A DNA stretch of 16,594 nucleotides, taken from contig DGLO01000075.1 of NCBI GenBank assembly GCA_002388005.1, positions 1 to 16,594 of the forward strand. Direction: 5' to 3'. The position numbers and the translations under genes were made by a program. The stretch comes from Candidatus Neomicrothrix sp. UBA4542 (GTDB taxonomy: Bacteria; Actinomycetota; Acidimicrobiia; Acidimicrobiales; Poriferisodalaceae). The notes below the pieces were generated by a model. It was not told the DNA's origin, did no database searches, and saw only the letters and a program-made list of their open reading frames with translations. Positions 15,156 through 16,594 of this stretch are shown here, one piece after another (positions within the stretch are counted from its first letter, which is position 1; every line of letters begins with the position of its first letter).

Positions 15156-16479
15156 GATCTGACACCTCCTTAGCGGAAACAGTGACATCTAAACGTTGGA
15201 GTCCACGAAGCACAAAGCTTGGGTGATAGCGGAGCTGTTCAGAGTTAGTGACCTCAATAGATTCCAATCTGCGACCCATCTCTTCAGCCACAATTCGTGC
15301 TTCAAGCCTTGCGAGCCCGGCGCCGACACAGAAATGGGGGCCACGACCGAAGCTGAGGTGGGCCGCACTATTCTCACGGCCAGGCTGGAAAGCATCCGGG
15401 TCCTCCCAGACATTTGGATCGCGATTGGCTGCCGCATACAGCAAAACCATCCGCGAACCTGCCGCAATGAACTCCGAACCGACCTCCACATCCTCGGTAG
15501 CGATACGGAACATGCCCTGTGTCGGCGCAGCCAGACGCAGGGCTTCTTCGACGACCTCGCTGCTACGTTCTGGTTCAGATCTTAGGGCTTCCCATTCGCC
15601 TCGATTTTCGGCTAAAAGACGAAACATTTCGCCAAGCAAATGAGTCGTTGTTTCGTTGCCCGCGACGAGCAATTGTTGGATGATGCTCAACATTTCATTG
15701 ACGTTGAGGGGCACCCCTACCAACTCTTCATCGGCTTCTGAATCCTCTCTTTCGATGGTGGCGCCCACCAACGCTGTCAGCAGGTCATCCTCTGGTGTGA
15801 TTCGTCGCCGTTCGAGTTGTGCCGCAAAATATTTTTGGAACTCGATTACCTCTCGTTCGGCGTCCAACCGTTCATCGATGGAAATGTTCGTGCCGATTCC
15901 CGCCACAGAAGCATCACTCCATCGCTTGAAGTCCTTCAACCGGTCGTCAGGAACATTGAGTGCCTTTGCCATTACTCGAACCGGCAGAGGTACAGCGAAA
16001 GACTCAACGAAATCAATCGAAGCACCATCTGATGATGCCTGGATCAGATTGTCTAATAGTTCCGCGGTGAGACTGCGGACCACTGGTTCCAGATTGGCGA
16101 TGGCCTTTGGGGTAAAGGCTTGAGCCACCAGACGGCGATAACGGGTATGTACGGGCGGGTCAACCGTAAGCATCGTTCCAACCGGTTCATATCCGCCCTC
16201 GTCCTCATACAGTTGCTTTAGGCGTTGAGAGAATTCTGAATTGCCTTCCATAGAACCGGTGTCGAATCGAGACGAGAAGTGGGAATGGTCAAGCGCAGCA
16301 TCGGCAACGTCGCCGTGTCGGGTGACCAAGAACAACGAGCCGCCCATTGCCCGCGTCTCATAGGCAGCGGTTTCTTCCCGCATCATCGCGTAGTACATGT
16401 GGGGACACTGTTGAACCCCAGGGTCAAAAATATTGAATTCGTCGAGCTGGGTGTTCGAAGTGTCCGGGGATTCAGTCAT
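15121..16479 (-). CDS. Cytochrome P450 (bacterial class I type)
   Basis: A 452-residue soluble P450 with every core signature. These are DPPVHTRYRRLVAQAFTP (108-125, the C-helix region), the oxygen-activating AGNETT (273-278), the K-helix E312-x-x-R315, NRDPNVWEDPDAF (352-364), and the heme loop FGRGPHFCVGAGLARLEAR, whose C384 is the thiolate ligand. Such enzymes hydroxylate hydrophobic substrates using electrons from a ferredoxin and its reductase, and neither is encoded nearby. The frame can be extended to a TTG at 16497, but the ATG at 16479 gives a more natural N-terminus; neither start has a strong ribosome site. It is the first gene of the minus-strand set and overlaps the Rieske gene, so the two oxygenases are very likely expressed together. 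The family number and substrate cannot be assigned by eye. Confidence 0.93.
   Translation of the reverse strand: MTESPDTSNTQLDEFNIFDPGVQQCPHMYYAMMREETAAYETRAMGGSLFLVTRHGDVADAALDHSHFSSRFDTGSMEGNSEFSQRLKQLYEDEGGYEPVGTMLTVDPPVHTRYRRLVAQAFTPKAIANLEPVVRSLTAELLDNLIQASSDGASIDFVESFAVPLPVRVMAKALNVPDDRLKDFKRWSDASVAGIGTNISIDERLDAEREVIEFQKYFAAQLERRRITPEDDLLTALVGATIEREDSEADEELVGVPLNVNEMLSIIQQLLVAGNETTTHLLGEMFRLLAENRGEWEALRSEPERSSEVVEEALRLAAPTQGMFRIATEDVEVGSEFIAAGSRMVLLYAAANRDPNVWEDPDAFQPGRENSAAHLSFGRGPHFCVGAGLARLEARIVAEEMGRRLESIEVTNSEQLRYHPSFVLRGLQRLDVTVSAKEVSDHGGDGHGNEPI
15162..15170 (-). promoter_or_regulatory. Shine-Dalgarno for the Rieske gene inside the P450 3' end
   Basis: On the minus strand AAGGAGGTG lies 7 nt before the ATG at 15155 and within the last P450 codons. 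It decides the Rieske start (rejecting the upstream ATG at 15188) and indicates translation from the P450 mRNA. Confidence 0.75.
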
Positions 16480-16594
16480 GGATGAACCAGTCGCCAATGG
16501 AGAGCCGAATCGGTAGCCAAGTGTTTAATCTGCCAGCGGAAGCGGCGACACTCGAATCGCTCATAAGGCAATCCTAATTTGTGTTTCGAGCCTG

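Noticed and set aside
15656..16123. 155-residue Ser/Arg-rich plus-strand open frame
   Set aside because: It is the antisense shadow of the P450 gene, and the composition is typical of a reversed coding frame.
16480..16594. Promoter for the P450 operon
   Set aside because: A promoter is expected here, but no convincing -35/-10 pair can be seen on the minus strand, so none is called.

Overview
The window looks like an accessory catabolic region of a bacterium with a mid-range G+C genome. It is most likely an actinobacterium, possibly of the Acidimicrobiia type. This rests on the mix of families (luciferase-like flavin oxidoreductases, family III CoA-transferase, class I P450, HsaA-like flavin monooxygenase, EntS-like MFS) and on protein style. 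No rRNA or marker gene is present, so the taxonomy is inference. Sixteen protein-coding genes fill almost the whole sequence. I see no tRNA, rRNA, CRISPR array, insertion sequence or phage gene.

Layout. (1) 1-1630: the 3' end of an EntS-like MFS exporter converges on an HsaA-type flavin monooxygenase/acyl-CoA dehydrogenase homologue. (2) 1901-3366: a two-gene membrane module, NfeD plus SPFH/slipin, with a 1-nt stop/start overlap; this is housekeeping rather than catabolic. (3) 3426-7013, same strand: a YbfB/YjiJ-type MFS transporter, a luciferase-like oxidoreductase and a CaiB/BaiF CoA-transferase that starts 2 nt after the oxidoreductase stop. (4) 7081-10417: strand-alternating single genes, namely a crotonase-fold protein, a LimB-like oxidoreductase, a VOC protein and a carboxymuconolactone-decarboxylase-family protein, with only 44-48 bp between divergent starts. 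(5) 10442-16479, minus strand: a probable operon reading P450, Rieske oxygenase alpha subunit, AGPS/VAO-type FAD oxidase, SnoaL-like protein, SDR.

Working together (inference): the P450 and Rieske enzyme could hydroxylate a hydrophobic, perhaps cyclic or terpenoid-like substrate. The FAD oxidase and SDR could oxidise the alcohols. The luciferase-like and HsaA-like enzymes could carry out further oxygenation or Baeyer-Villiger-type steps. The CoA-transferase and crotonase could handle CoA-activated products, and the MFS proteins could move substrate or product. No ferredoxin, ferredoxin reductase, Rieske beta subunit or transcriptional regulator is visible, so these must lie elsewhere. The substrate cannot be read from the sequence.

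The most notable points are the density of oxygenase-type enzymes without redox partners, a crotonase lacking both usual catalytic glutamates, an AGPS-like oxidase inside an oxygenase operon, a 35-nt P450/Rieske gene overlap, and a perfect 10-bp inverted repeat whose right arm abuts a start codon that has no Shine-Dalgarno sequence.
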